From a virus: a stretch of DNA of 24,455 nucleotides. Positions 13,809 through 20,606 of this stretch are shown in pieces. The DNA lies in the IMG/VR virus record IMGVR_UViG_3300000230_000008, positions 1 through 24,455 of that record, one strand, 5' to 3'. The notes below the pieces were generated by a model that saw only the letters and a list, made by a program, of their open reading frames with translations, did not search any database and was not told the DNA's origin. Position 1 is the stretch's first letter; every line of letters starts with the position of its first letter. The position numbers and the translations under genes were made by a program.

Positions 13809-14210
13809 TTACCCTCCTACATACTCCAAATTTACTCGTAAGCTAGTAGCCTCAAGAATATTTACGACCTTGCTTATTTTTTCTTTTTTTATAATAGATT
13901 GTATCCTTTTTGATATTACTATTTTTTCAGGATTTTGTAAAATAATTTCTGCGGCAAGCCTTTTAGCAAGGATAACCACGTCCTCACAAAAGTAAAACAA
14001 TCTCAAAGAAATTAGTTCATTTAGATTTTTTATTTTTTTTTGTTTTTTCTCTTCGATCTCAGGCACTCTGTTCAGCTTTAAATACTTATAAACCACCGAC
14101 TTACTTAATCCCATTCGTTCGCCTATCTGCCTGCCTGTTAAGCCTTCCTGTCTCAGGTTTAGTATCTCTTGCTCGGTGCTTATAACTATTTTTATTCTTT
14201 TTTTTTGCAT
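13809..14210 (-). CDS. Helix-turn-helix DNA-binding protein
   Basis: This 133-residue basic protein has a clear helix-turn-helix at about residues 14-45: QEILNLRQEGLTGRQIGERM then GLSKSVVYKYLKL, the pattern of resolvase-type or sigma-like HTH domains. A helical, Lys-rich C-terminal region follows. The start is ATG at 14210, with GAGG 6 bases upstream; the earlier ATG at 14252 belongs to the overlapping upstream gene region. It is a candidate regulator of the early promoters in this window, since it is the clearest small DNA-binding protein in the minus-strand arm. That role is inference. Confidence 0.75.
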   Translation of the reverse strand: MQKKRIKIVISTEQEILNLRQEGLTGRQIGERMGLSKSVVYKYLKLNRVPEIEEKKQKKIKNLNELISLRLFYFCEDVVILAKRLAAEIILQNPEKIVISKRIQSIIKKEKISKVVNILEATSLRVNLEYVGG

Positions 14211-14211
14211 G

Positions 14212-14346
14212 TCAATCCTCACTTTCATTTTCGTAATATATGCAACTTTCATTTTGGCATTTTTGGCAGTTCCCTACCTCTGGAGTGCATTCCTGCAACC
14301 AGACGAACTCTGCATTGGTATCTATCTCATTAGGCAGTTCAAGCAT
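14212..14346 (-). CDS. Tiny Cys-rich protein
   Basis: This 44-residue acidic protein contains CTPEVGNCQKCQNESC, four Cys that could bind one zinc ion. The ATG at 14346 overlaps the end of the 57-aa zinc-ribbon gene, and AAGGTGG lies 6 bases upstream. The TGA stop comes one base before the ATG of the HTH gene. The tight junctions on both sides support it as a real gene. The function is unknown. Confidence 0.5.
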   Translation of the reverse strand: MLELPNEIDTNAEFVWLQECTPEVGNCQKCQNESCIYYENESED

Positions 14347-14512
14347 CCTCTACCACCTTGTTAATGGCTCCACATGAGCATTGTAGTTCAACCCCGCAAG
14401 GCACATGTTCGTAGGTATGGAATGCAAGCCCTTTTTTTTCTGCAAGTTCTTTGCAAGCCTGATTATATGCCTCTGGCTCATTTATTTTTTTTCTACAATA
14501 TTTGCAAATCAT
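14339..14512 (-). CDS. Small zinc-ribbon protein
   Basis: This 57-residue protein begins MICKYC and ends with CGVELQCSCG; two Cys pairs about 40 residues apart form a likely zinc ribbon. The middle is a Lys/Ala/Glu-rich helix. The start ATG at 14512 has GAGGG about 8 bases upstream, overlapping the end of the 114-aa gene. It overlaps the next small gene by 8 bases. It is one of several mini zinc proteins in this stretch. The function is unknown. Confidence 0.55.
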   Translation of the reverse strand: MICKYCRKKINEPEAYNQACKELAEKKGLAFHTYEHVPCGVELQCSCGAINKVVEDA

Positions 14513-14515
14513 TTT

Positions 14516-14860
14516 TCAACCCTCGCATTCTTCTTTTATCACTACTAGAGCCAATAAAATTTCATCCAATTTTTCGTTGCCTTTTTCAAAATCATCGTCG
14601 TACTTATCAAATATTTTTTGCAATTCCTCGCTGTAAGATTGGTTTTTGTATTCTAAGCTTTCGTTTATTCTTTCAAAATCATCCTTTTCATTTTCTAAAG
14701 CAGCATAATCCTCTTTCAGCTTAACAAGGAAGTCAAGTTCACTATGATCGAAATACTTTGAATCAACAAAGCAATTAATAGAGCAAAAAGTCATGTCTTG
14801 GTAAACTACTTTTTTTAATTCGTCAATATTCGGGGTATAGCATTGCTCACATGTATTCAT
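14516..14860 (-). CDS. Unknown zinc-motif plus coiled-coil acidic protein
   Basis: This 114-residue protein has an N-terminal Cys module (CEQC, then CSINC, residues about 4-30) followed by a long acidic Glu/Asp/Lys-rich helix likely to form a coiled coil, and ends VVIKEECEG. The start ATG at 14860 has AAAGGAG within a leader almost identical to that of the frameshifted gene at 14876-15120. The function is unknown; the strong negative charge could suit a decoy or inhibitor, which is speculation. Confidence 0.6.
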   Translation of the reverse strand: MNTCEQCYTPNIDELKKVVYQDMTFCSINCFVDSKYFDHSELDFLVKLKEDYAALENEKDDFERINESLEYKNQSYSEELQKIFDKYDDDFEKGNEKLDEILLALVVIKEECEG

Positions 14861-14875
14861 TTTTTTCTCCTTTTT

Positions 14876-15120
14876 TTAAAATGTAAAATTAGTTCTTATC
14901 GTATGGACATAAAGGTCATGGTGATTTTGCAAAAAGCTTACGCACTCCTGCATTGTTCCGACTGTCCTTATATCTATGGCGCAGTCGTCAGGTGCTGAGC
15001 CATTAAACAGCATAACTTGGTTTGCGACGAATGCCTTGAAATCTGCCACAGCATCAAAACAATCTTCAACCGCCTTTTTTCGGCTACTTCCCTTATTTTT
15101 TCTCTTGATACTACTATCAT
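14876..15120 (-). pseudogene. Small gene broken or frameshifted in an A-run
   Basis: The ATG at 15120 has AAAGGAG 7 bases upstream and opens well, but its frame drifts into an unlikely sequence after about 16 codons. The next frame from an A6 run (15075-15080) to a TAA at 14878-14876 encodes a normal-looking stretch with AVEDCFDAVADFKAFVANQV and ends HTIRTNFTF. Adding one A in the run, or a -1 slip at GAA AAA AGG, would give an 81-residue protein. The stop abuts the ribosome site of the next gene, as in an intact operon. It may be programmed frameshifting, a decayed gene or a sequence error. The function is unknown. Confidence 0.5.
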
Positions 15121-15155
15121 GTTTTTTCTCCTTTTTTTAAAATGGTAATACGTTT

Positions 15156-15181
15156 ATAATATCATTTATTTTTTTATCTCG
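15156..15181 (-). promoter_or_regulatory. Weak relative of the TCCACGAGA promoters (P6)
   Basis: On the minus strand CGAGA lies 15 bases before TATTAT, the same spacing as CGAGA to TATAAT in P2. The TCCA part is not kept. It lies just after the stop of the third methyltransferase gene, in the same relative place as P1-P4, and precedes the frameshifted gene at 15120. This is a tentative call. Confidence 0.35.
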
Positions 15182-15187
15182 ATTCTC

Positions 15188-16015
15188 CTAGATGAATTTT
15201 CCAAAAATCATATATGAATTATTATGACTTTCTGGAGTAATCAAAATTTCACCGTTTTTTATTTCTATTTTTGCAGTAAATTCCATGTTTTTCTCCTGTT
15301 TTCTCACTACTACTATGCAAGCTCCGACCATGGTGCCTGATTCTTTAAATGTTCCCGCTGGTAGGTCATGAATTTCAGCCCCAGCACCCTCTAAAAATTC
15401 TCTAAAGGCTGTTTCTTTTTTATTTTGACTGTTTCTCCAATGGTTCGACATTATAGAAATAATTATTTTTCTTGCGTGTATATCCATTTTCATAAAATGC
15501 TCTATGTCTTGATTTTTAGAGAATGGAGGATTCGCAACAATTGCATCAAATTTTAAATGCTCAGGCAATGCCAAAAAGTCATCCATCAAAAGTTCGGCAT
15601 CGCCTTTAAATTGCTTACGGTTTAGCTCCATTAACTCGCAGTAAAACAACCTTCTTGGGGGACATATTTTATTTATAGCCTTACAGACTGCCCCACGTCC
15701 TGCCGACGGCTCAAGAATTGTATCAATCTCCATGCCTTCCAAAATTTTTGCCATTTTTTCTGCAACTTCTTTTGGGGTTTCAAAAAATTGATATTCTTTT
15801 TTCAAGTCTTTTTTTTCTCCGTTTTTTATTGCCTCGAACAATTCGGATGGGTTTTCTTGAAAAACAAAACCTTTGTTTTTTCTGCACCACTTGCCGCCAA
15901 TTAATTCGATTTTTTTTGCGACCTCTTGATATAGTTTTCTATCTAGTTTTACATAGGGAAGCGTTACAACTTGCCCGCTGATTTTGCATTGGCTTAAAAC
16001 TTCATTTACTTGCAT
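15188..16015 (-). CDS. N6-adenine DNA methyltransferase
   Basis: This 275-residue S-adenosylmethionine-dependent methyltransferase has cofactor motif ILEPSAGRGAV (about residues 99-109) and catalytic motif FDAIVANPPF (about 153-162), the NPPF signature of adenine or amino-methyltransferases of the type I and TaqI kind. The region just before, QFFETPKEVAEKM, matches the usual lead-in of phage members. A roughly 70-residue N-terminal part (KLDRKLYQEVAKKIELIGGKW) resembles a small substrate-contact module. The start ATG at 16015 has AAGGAGG upstream, inside the end of the upstream gene. It probably protects phage DNA; the target site is unknown. Confidence 0.85.
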   Translation of the reverse strand: MQVNEVLSQCKISGQVVTLPYVKLDRKLYQEVAKKIELIGGKWCRKNKGFVFQENPSELFEAIKNGEKKDLKKEYQFFETPKEVAEKMAKILEGMEIDTILEPSAGRGAVCKAINKICPPRRLFYCELMELNRKQFKGDAELLMDDFLALPEHLKFDAIVANPPFSKNQDIEHFMKMDIHARKIIISIMSNHWRNSQNKKETAFREFLEGAGAEIHDLPAGTFKESGTMVGACIVVVRKQEKNMEFTAKIEIKNGEILITPESHNNSYMIFGKFI

Positions 16016-16286
16016 GGTTTTCCCCTCCTTTTCTTTTATTATAAGATTTTTCTATAAAAATTAAATCTTCACTATTTATGAAATATTCTAGGCACTCTTT
16101 ACATGGCAAGTGATGAAATCCTCCGTTTCTTTGCCTTATTCTTTCTATCGGATTGTTAAATTTTAAACAATTATTTTTAAATGGCTGTCTATAATCGCAA
16201 TTTCCGCAAATATTATTACCAATAAAGGTAGCTTGGTACAAAGTTCCGCTTTCCTTTTTTCTCTGTAGAAAGTCTTTGAAGCTCAT
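16002..16286 (-). CDS. Unknown Cys-rich protein
   Basis: This 94-residue basic protein has Cys at CGNC, NNC and PCKEC, plus a His pair (FHHLPC), a set that could bind one or two zinc ions. The N-terminal helix and Lys-rich C-terminus flank this core. The start ATG at 16286 has AAAGGAA upstream, overlapping the stop of the previous gene. It overlaps the methyltransferase start by 14 bases. The function is unknown. Confidence 0.6.
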   Translation of the reverse strand: MSFKDFLQRKKESGTLYQATFIGNNICGNCDYRQPFKNNCLKFNNPIERIRQRNGGFHHLPCKECLEYFINSEDLIFIEKSYNKRKGGENHASK

Positions 16287-16291
16287 TTTTT

Positions 16292-16657
16292 TTATTTCCT
16301 TTCCGTTAAAACTATTTTTAAATCTTTTCTAAGTGTTCCGCCTGATGGTTCACATCCAAAATACTCCCCAAGATAACTAATATTTGCAATCATCTGCGGA
16401 TTTTGCTTGTAAAATTCTAATACCTGAAAGCTGCTTGCATCGTACGCAAATAAATTGCAAGTATCTCCATAAAATTTTTTATTTCTTTCAAAAATTGGGC
16501 GATTCCATGAGTCTACTCCTCTGAAATTTAAAACAAAATCCTTTGACGTATCTATTATATTTTTTTTAATATAGCAAGCATGACAGATAGAAACTTCATC
16601 AAGTTGCGTGAATACCTTTCCGCATTCTGTGCATTTTTGGTCGTTAATAAACTGCAT
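16292..16657 (-). CDS. Unknown protein with N-terminal zinc ribbon
   Basis: This 121-residue protein starts with a zinc ribbon (CTEC then CHAC, residues 9-30), followed by an unrecognised domain of about 85 residues with FVLNFRGVDSWNRPIF and GCEPSGGTLRKDLKIVL. The start ATG at 16657 has AAGGAGG upstream, with the same leader bases (AAAACC before ATGCA) as the methyltransferase gene at 16015. It overlaps the upstream gene by 14 bases. The function is unknown. Confidence 0.6.
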   Translation of the reverse strand: MQFINDQKCTECGKVFTQLDEVSICHACYIKKNIIDTSKDFVLNFRGVDSWNRPIFERNKKFYGDTCNLFAYDASSFQVLEFYKQNPQMIANISYLGEYFGCEPSGGTLRKDLKIVLTERK

Positions 16658-16916
16658 GGTTTTCCTCCTTTAATTTTTTTATTATCTCGTTTAAAAATCC
16701 TTCGCTTATCATCCTATTAATAGATTTTTTTAGCTTCTCAAGCTCCTTAATTACTTCTATCGCATTTTCTGCTGATATGTGAAGCCTATTTTTTTCATGA
16801 ATAATTCCAAAGAATTTTTCGCCATTCCTCCAAGCAAACCCATTAATAATACCAGCAAAATAATAGCGATTGCCAAAAAATTCATTTTTTCTAACATCAA
16901 GCGTTAATAACATCAT
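16644..16916 (-). CDS. Unknown 90-aa protein
   Basis: This protein is not recognised. The first half is a beta-type pattern (LLTLDVRKNEFFGNRYYFAG, then FAWRNGEKFFGI), and the second half is a helix rich in Lys, Glu and Leu. The start is placed at ATG 16916, which overlaps the TGA stop of the upstream gene (ATGA) and follows GGCGGTG; an ATG at 16928 is possible. It could be a small DNA- or protein-binding factor, but nothing in it shows this. Confidence 0.55.
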   Translation of the reverse strand: MMLLTLDVRKNEFFGNRYYFAGIINGFAWRNGEKFFGIIHEKNRLHISAENAIEVIKELEKLKKSINRMISEGFLNEIIKKLKEENHAVY

Positions 16917-17413
16917 AGCACCGCCCATGTATCTTGATTTTTATAATCAATCATTTGCGTATAATACTTTTTATTTTTTTTAAAAAACTGTCTTGTATAG
17001 CTGTCCGTAAAAAATTCAGACATTATAAAATAGTTTTTCCCCATTTTTAGAGGCGGCAAGCATTCCAGCATCTCCCAATAGATATCTTCTGTTATTTCTT
17101 GAGGTCCAGTCAGAAGTAATTTTGCCTGCTCTTTTTCAAAACCCTCAATGTCAATAACTCGGACGGTTAAAAATTCTTTTGTATACTGTTCGACATAAGC
17201 AGCAGCAAAAGCCATGCCCTCCTCATTATTCTCGTTTTTACAATCTTGATAGCGTTTTTTCCATGTTTCAATACTTTGTTTGATACTTTTTTCGCATTCG
17301 TCTTTTTTGTCAGCATAGCCCCATGGTCTTAAACTTCTAGTAGGCTCAAACCTATTATTGCTTATTGACTCATAAACAGTTACTAAAGTTTTTTCTTTTA
17401 CGTTTGTATTCAT
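16913..17413 (-). CDS. Unknown phage protein, DUF1419-like pattern
   Basis: This 166-residue protein has FEPTRSLRPWGYA near the N-terminus, a helical middle (SIETWKKRYQDCKNENNEEG), and a C-terminal half with YWEMLECLPPLKMGKNYFIM and SEFFTDS, resembling DUF1419 proteins of phages and plasmids, whose role is unknown. The match is weak. The start is ATG at 17413 because AAGGTG lies about 7 bases upstream; the GTG at 17422 lies within that site. Confidence 0.6.
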   Translation of the reverse strand: MNTNVKEKTLVTVYESISNNRFEPTRSLRPWGYADKKDECEKSIKQSIETWKKRYQDCKNENNEEGMAFAAAYVEQYTKEFLTVRVIDIEGFEKEQAKLLLTGPQEITEDIYWEMLECLPPLKMGKNYFIMSEFFTDSYTRQFFKKNKKYYTQMIDYKNQDTWAVL

Positions 17414-17441
17414 TTTTTGCACCTTCTTTCTTTTTTAGTAA

Positions 17442-17660
17442 TTAATTTTGTTTAGCAATTTCCATAAGAGCTACTTTGTAAGCAATATCAAGCGGCAGAG
17501 GGGGGATTTTTCGGCTTGGACAATCAAACTCACGTCCAAAAACTTTTTTGTATGTTTCACGTTTAATTTTTTCGCTCATTCTGTCAAAAAATCCATTGAC
17601 CGCCTGAATATCTCCGTTTTGAAAATCGCTCTCAAAGTCATCTAGTAGATATTTTTCCAT
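17442..17660 (-). CDS. Unknown 72-aa protein
   Basis: This short acidic-to-neutral helical protein contains a Pro-rich turn (SRKIPPLPLDIAYKVAL). The start ATG at 17660 has GAGGAG 7 bases upstream, and the gene begins two bases after the stop of the upstream gene. No family is recognised. Confidence 0.55.
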   Translation of the reverse strand: MEKYLLDDFESDFQNGDIQAVNGFFDRMSEKIKRETYKKVFGREFDCPSRKIPPLPLDIAYKVALMEIAKQN

Positions 17661-17662
17661 TT

Positions 17663-17965
17663 TTACGCTCCTCTTTTTTGATTCTGTTCTTTGACTGCCT
17701 TTAAATACTTAGAATGGTTGACCCTCTGAATTATTTTTAAATCATCATAACCCACTCTGTTGATCAATTCATCAAGCAAACGTCCGTACTCACTTTTATC
17801 CTTGCATGGACTTGTAAACTTTGAAAAAAATCTGTCACTGCTCCCATGTTGACCTAAATACTCATAGCATGTTATGTCATATCCGCTATGTATCTCATAA
17901 GGGAACATGGCTATAATTTCATGCGGTTTTTTCTTGTATTTTCTAAAAATAACTTCAGTGACCAT
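17663..17965 (-). CDS. Conserved protein of unknown function (FRKYK/CYEYLGQHGS family)
   Basis: This 100-residue protein belongs to a pattern I know from many plasmids and phages: VIFRKYKKKPHEIIAMFPYE near the start, then CYEYLGQHGSSD, and SEYGRLLDELINRVGYDDLK toward the end. The function is unknown. The start is ATG at 17965, with GGTG about 8 bases upstream; the GTG at 17974 lies in that site. It is the first gene after promoter P5. Confidence 0.65.
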   Translation of the reverse strand: MVTEVIFRKYKKKPHEIIAMFPYEIHSGYDITCYEYLGQHGSSDRFFSKFTSPCKDKSEYGRLLDELINRVGYDDLKIIQRVNHSKYLKAVKEQNQKRGA

Positions 17966-18001
17966 TTTTTGCACCTGCTTTCATTTTTGTATCTTTATTG
18001 T

Positions 18002-18030
18002 ATTGTAATCGAAAAATTTTAATAATGCAA
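18002..18030 (-). promoter_or_regulatory. Minus-strand sigma70-like promoter P5
   Basis: On the minus strand TTGCAT (18030-18025) is followed by 17 bases and TACAAT (18007-18002). The leader contains TAAAGATACAAAAATG, shared with the leaders after P4 and P2. It lacks the TCCAC box. It should drive the genes from 17965 leftward. Confidence 0.55.
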
Positions 18031-18052
18031 GTTATTTAATAAAACTTAATAT

Positions 18053-18439
18053 TTATTTTTCCAAGTACGGCAAAATCAAGTTATAAGCAAAATCCGCATT
18101 TAATCGGTTATGCTCCTCCAATTCTGTACCAAATTCTGCAACTACAAAATATTTATTTTCTTTTTTTTGTAAACTTATTTCCCCATGAGACTTCAAAACT
18201 ACTGTATCGAGTTTTAAGGCATTCAAAAGCATATAGGGGATATAATACCCATTTTTTGCAATTAACCGCCTTAAATGGTCATCCTTGACCGCCTCATAAT
18301 ATAAACCGCATAAGATTGAATTAGTATTATTGTGTCCATTCTCAAAAAGATTATCCCATTCCCTTGAATTATCCTCCGACAATCCGCATGCTAGTAGGCT
18401 TTTAGCTTTTTGTAGATTTTTTTGTTGTGTTTTATTCAT
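18053..18439 (-). CDS. Unknown 128-aa protein
   Basis: This protein is not recognised. It has a basic N-terminal helix, a middle with GHNNTNSILCGLYYEAVKDD, and a beta-rich C-terminal half (TVVLKSHGEISL, KYFVVAEFGTELEEH). The start ATG at 18439 has AGAGGT 7 bases upstream, at the end of the broken small gene upstream. Confidence 0.55.
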   Translation of the reverse strand: MNKTQQKNLQKAKSLLACGLSEDNSREWDNLFENGHNNTNSILCGLYYEAVKDDHLRRLIAKNGYYIPYMLLNALKLDTVVLKSHGEISLQKKENKYFVVAEFGTELEEHNRLNADFAYNLILPYLEK

Positions 18440-18444
18440 GTTTC

Positions 18445-18562
18445 TTACCTCTTAAATAAATAATTTCGTACTACTCCCGCAGGTGTAAAAACTTCAACCA
18501 GACTATAAGCATCAGTTAAAATAACTGTTTTTGCCCGTCTTTGCTGGCCTCAACTCGGGCAT
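18445..18562 (-). pseudogene. Small gene with two apparent frame breaks
   Basis: The ATG at 18562 has AAGGAC 7 bases upstream but stops after 16 codons. Consecutive pieces in the other two frames read like one protein: RVEASKDGQ, then TVILTDAYSLVEVFTPAGVV and RNYLFKR, ending at TAA 18447-18445. One extra G after the ATG and one extra A in the A5 run would join them into about 39 residues. The length (118 bases) is two short of whole codons, in line with two lost bases. It may be a decayed gene or contain sequence errors. Confidence 0.35.
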
Positions 18563-18578
18563 AGTTTTTGTCCTTCTT

Positions 18579-18893
18579 TTAAAATAGTAACATCGTAGGA
18601 CATTCGGCATGCTTTTTTACATTTTCGGCATACTCTTTTAGAATGTCCACGCATTCGTTTAGTATCTTTTTTGGCATGTCGGTTTTTTTGAAATAGTAGC
18701 AACATGCATTTGTAAAAACATCGCTATTACATTTGTAGTCTTTGCTTATCCATTTTATGCCCTTAATGCCTGAACCACCAAAGGCAATAAAAATCAAAGT
18801 TGCTTTATGTAGATTATAAAAATAATCACTTTCTTTAAGTTCTTCCAATTCATTCGATATTTTATTGAAAATCTCTAGTTCTTTTTTATTCAT
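18579..18893 (-). CDS. Unknown 104-aa protein
   Basis: This mainly helical protein is not recognised. It has a Cys cluster (CNSDVFTNACCYYF), a small hydrophobic stretch (LIFIAFGGSGIKGI) and a Lys-rich C-terminal helix. The start ATG at 18893 lies just inside the end of the upstream gene (overlap 8 bases), so translation is likely coupled; no strong ribosome site is seen. Confidence 0.5.
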   Translation of the reverse strand: MNKKELEIFNKISNELEELKESDYFYNLHKATLIFIAFGGSGIKGIKWISKDYKCNSDVFTNACCYYFKKTDMPKKILNECVDILKEYAENVKKHAECPTMLLF

Positions 18894-19080
18894 AGCTTAC
18901 ATGCCCGCCTTCCTTCAAAGTTATTGCCCTTAATTGGTTTATATCGTCTTGGATGTTTTTATAATCATTAGAGCATATTAATTTAACATTTTCAGCTTGT
19001 CCCTTCGCTCGTACGTCTAAAGTGTAAATACTATAAACGTCAACATATGGGGATTTTTTCAAACAATGAGTTAAGTCCAT
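18886..19080 (-). CDS. Unknown 64-aa protein
   Basis: This small protein with two Cys is not recognised. Its ATG at 19080 overlaps the TAA of the upstream membrane protein by one base, and GGAGGG lies 8 bases upstream, inside that gene's last codons. It is co-translated with its neighbours on both sides. Confidence 0.55.
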   Translation of the reverse strand: MDLTHCLKKSPYVDVYSIYTLDVRAKGQAENVKLICSNDYKNIQDDINQLRAITLKEGGHVSYE

Positions 19081-19277
19081 TACACATGCCCTCCAAAAAT
19101 CATAAAGACAATAACCGCCATCGCTGCGAATTTAAAAAATGCAAGTAATGTTTTTGTAATTTTAATTTTCAGCGATAAAATGATTTTATCGAGGTTTTTA
19201 ATTTTGCGGTTAGTCTCTATCAAGTCCGCCTTCGCTCTTTGGTCGTTAATAATAAAATTGGGAATATTTACGCTCAT
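19080..19277 (-). CDS. Small single-pass membrane protein, near the start of the minus arm
   Basis: This is a 65-residue protein. A basic helix (residues 13-42) is followed by one hydrophobic segment (LLAFFKFAAMAVIVFMIF) near the C-terminus, so it is probably anchored in the inner membrane with its N-terminus in the cytoplasm. The start ATG at 19277 has GGAAGGG 7 bases upstream. The position close to the divergent region suggests early expression. Such proteins can affect host membrane processes, but no function is recognised. Confidence 0.55.
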   Translation of the reverse strand: MSVNIPNFIINDQRAKADLIETNRKIKNLDKIILSLKIKITKTLLAFFKFAAMAVIVFMIFGGHV

Positions 19278-19459
19278 ATTTTTGCCCTTCCTTTTAATTG
19301 CTACGGCTTGCCAATGCGTTTTTTAGTTATTGCCTACATATATATAATACCCGATTATGACCAATTATTGCTATCCTTTCGAGCTATATTTTAAGCAATA
19401 CATGTTAGCCTCGGGAGCTATCTTTTTACCCCCTCAAAAGTATAACATCAGCCAATAAA

Positions 19460-19564
19460 TCAATCATAGCAAGCATTTACCACTGTGTCATACATTGTAA
19501 AGCACCATGCCCGCATGCCGATTGACATGCTCATTTTATATGCTCTCTCAACTATATCAGGCAT
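19460..19564 (-). CDS. Possible 34-aa protein
   Basis: This minus-strand frame from ATG 19564 to TGA 19460 encodes a 34-residue peptide (begins MPDIVERAYKM, ends VVNACYD). AGAGG and AAAGG lie just upstream. A 14-base palindrome (19598-19611) lies about 35 bases before the ATG, where an operator would be expected. It is probably the first gene of the minus arm if real. The short length keeps confidence low. Confidence 0.35.
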   Translation of the reverse strand: MPDIVERAYKMSMSIGMRAWCFTMYDTVVNACYD

Positions 19565-20585
19565 GCCCGCCTTTTCCTCTCTTTTAATTTGTCTATATGT
19601 TTAATTAAACAGGGGAATGTTTTATATTGTTATATAAACAAAATTACCTTTTTATATAAAATTATATAAAAATATAGTAACTTCTTTACAATTGCATAAT
19701 ACTGATTTTATTGACTTTGAGACATATTTTGTTACGATTTATGTATTTATGTAAAGCCTTATAAACCCTTGTCTTACAACCTTCTTCAGCTTTACAATCT
19801 CTGTAATGGTATGTTTTACAGTTAGGGAGGTTCATTTAATAGTTGCTTAAGCCTTGTACAGCTTGGCTTTAGGAATGTTTTATATAGTTTTTAATACGTT
19901 ACTACAATATATATTAAAAAGTAAACATATAAAATATATTTATATATATATATATATATAGTAGTTATACTCTATAAGAGTAAAATAATATAAACACAAG
20001 AAAAGACAGTCAGGCGGGGGCTTCTGGCGGTATAAAACCTGCTTCAACGTGTAAAATGTACCCTTTTCAGGTTTTTATATGCCTCAAGCTCAATAACGAC
20101 ACGCTATAATTGACATATTAAAGGGCTGTAACTCGATGAAATAAAGAGGCTTGAACGTAACCAAAAACAACAGCTCAATCATATCAATATAAAGAGGTAT
20201 ATAAAAGCAGGGGGAAGAGAGAAATATCATCAAGGTATAAACACATAGGGCGGTAGTTTTAAGCCTTGTCTATACATAATATTTATTATAGGTATATATC
20301 GAACCGATATAAAATAAGCCTCAAAGTCAGTCAGGGCAAGCAATAGCCCCCCCCCCACCCCCTAAAAAAGTGAGATTATCCGCTCAAAAATAGGGATAGC
20401 ACCACCACAAAAATTTTTAAATTTTCCAAATTTTAGCCAGACTATACAACAAATATCACCCATAATATTCCAACGCATTTAATAATTATCACTCCAAATC
20501 TGTTCAAAAAAGATAAAATATTATAAATATCACTATACAAAAAATAGTAAAAATGAATGAATTTTAACGAAAAAAGATAAAATTG
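19565..20585. other. AT-rich divergent noncoding region, candidate origin and control region
   Basis: About 1 kb has no convincing gene on either strand. It contains a TTTACA-type repeat (CTTTACAAT at 19684-19692 and 19790-19798; reverse ATTGTAAAG at 19494-19502 just outside; TGTAAAG at 19750-19756), a (TA)10 tract (19941-19960), the palindrome TACTCT-ATA-AGAGTA (19968-19982), an inverted repeat AAAACCTG/CAGGTTTT (20034-20041 and 20068-20075), and C10-A-C5 (20347-20362). It separates the two divergent gene arms. High AT, repeats and the lack of genes fit a replication origin or a transcription switch; which one is inference. Confidence 0.5.
19598..19611. promoter_or_regulatory. Perfect 14-bp palindrome, possible operator
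   Basis: TGTTTAATTAAACA is an exact 14-base palindrome at the upstream edge of the leftward arm, about 35 bases before the 34-aa frame. It is a typical size and symmetry for a dimeric repressor site. AT-rich sequence makes chance palindromes more likely, so support is moderate. Confidence 0.4.
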
Positions 20586-20606
20586 TTGACTTTTGATTAA
20601 TATCAC
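20454..20606 (+). repeat. Four TATCAC repeats upstream of the rightward promoter
   Basis: TATCAC occurs at 20454-20459, 20487-20492, 20528-20533 and 20601-20606, the last within the promoter spacer. The last two are followed by TATA and preceded by AAAAAAGATAAAAT at 20508 and 20571, forming a larger imperfect direct repeat of about 30-40 bases. Binding of a phage regulator here could control the terminase operon. Confidence 0.5.

Noticed and set aside
19380-19425. Short minus-strand peptide with MYCLKYSSKG
   Set aside because: Ten to sixteen codons and no supported start; too short to separate from chance.
19941-19960. TA tract considered as a CRISPR or satellite array
   Set aside because: It is a simple dinucleotide run with no spacers; no CRISPR array is present in the window.
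20034-20075. Inverted repeat AAAACCTG/CAGGTTTT as a terminator
   Set aside because: The 26-base loop is long, the stem is weak, and the T-run is short with no gene ending nearby; kept only as part of the noncoding region.
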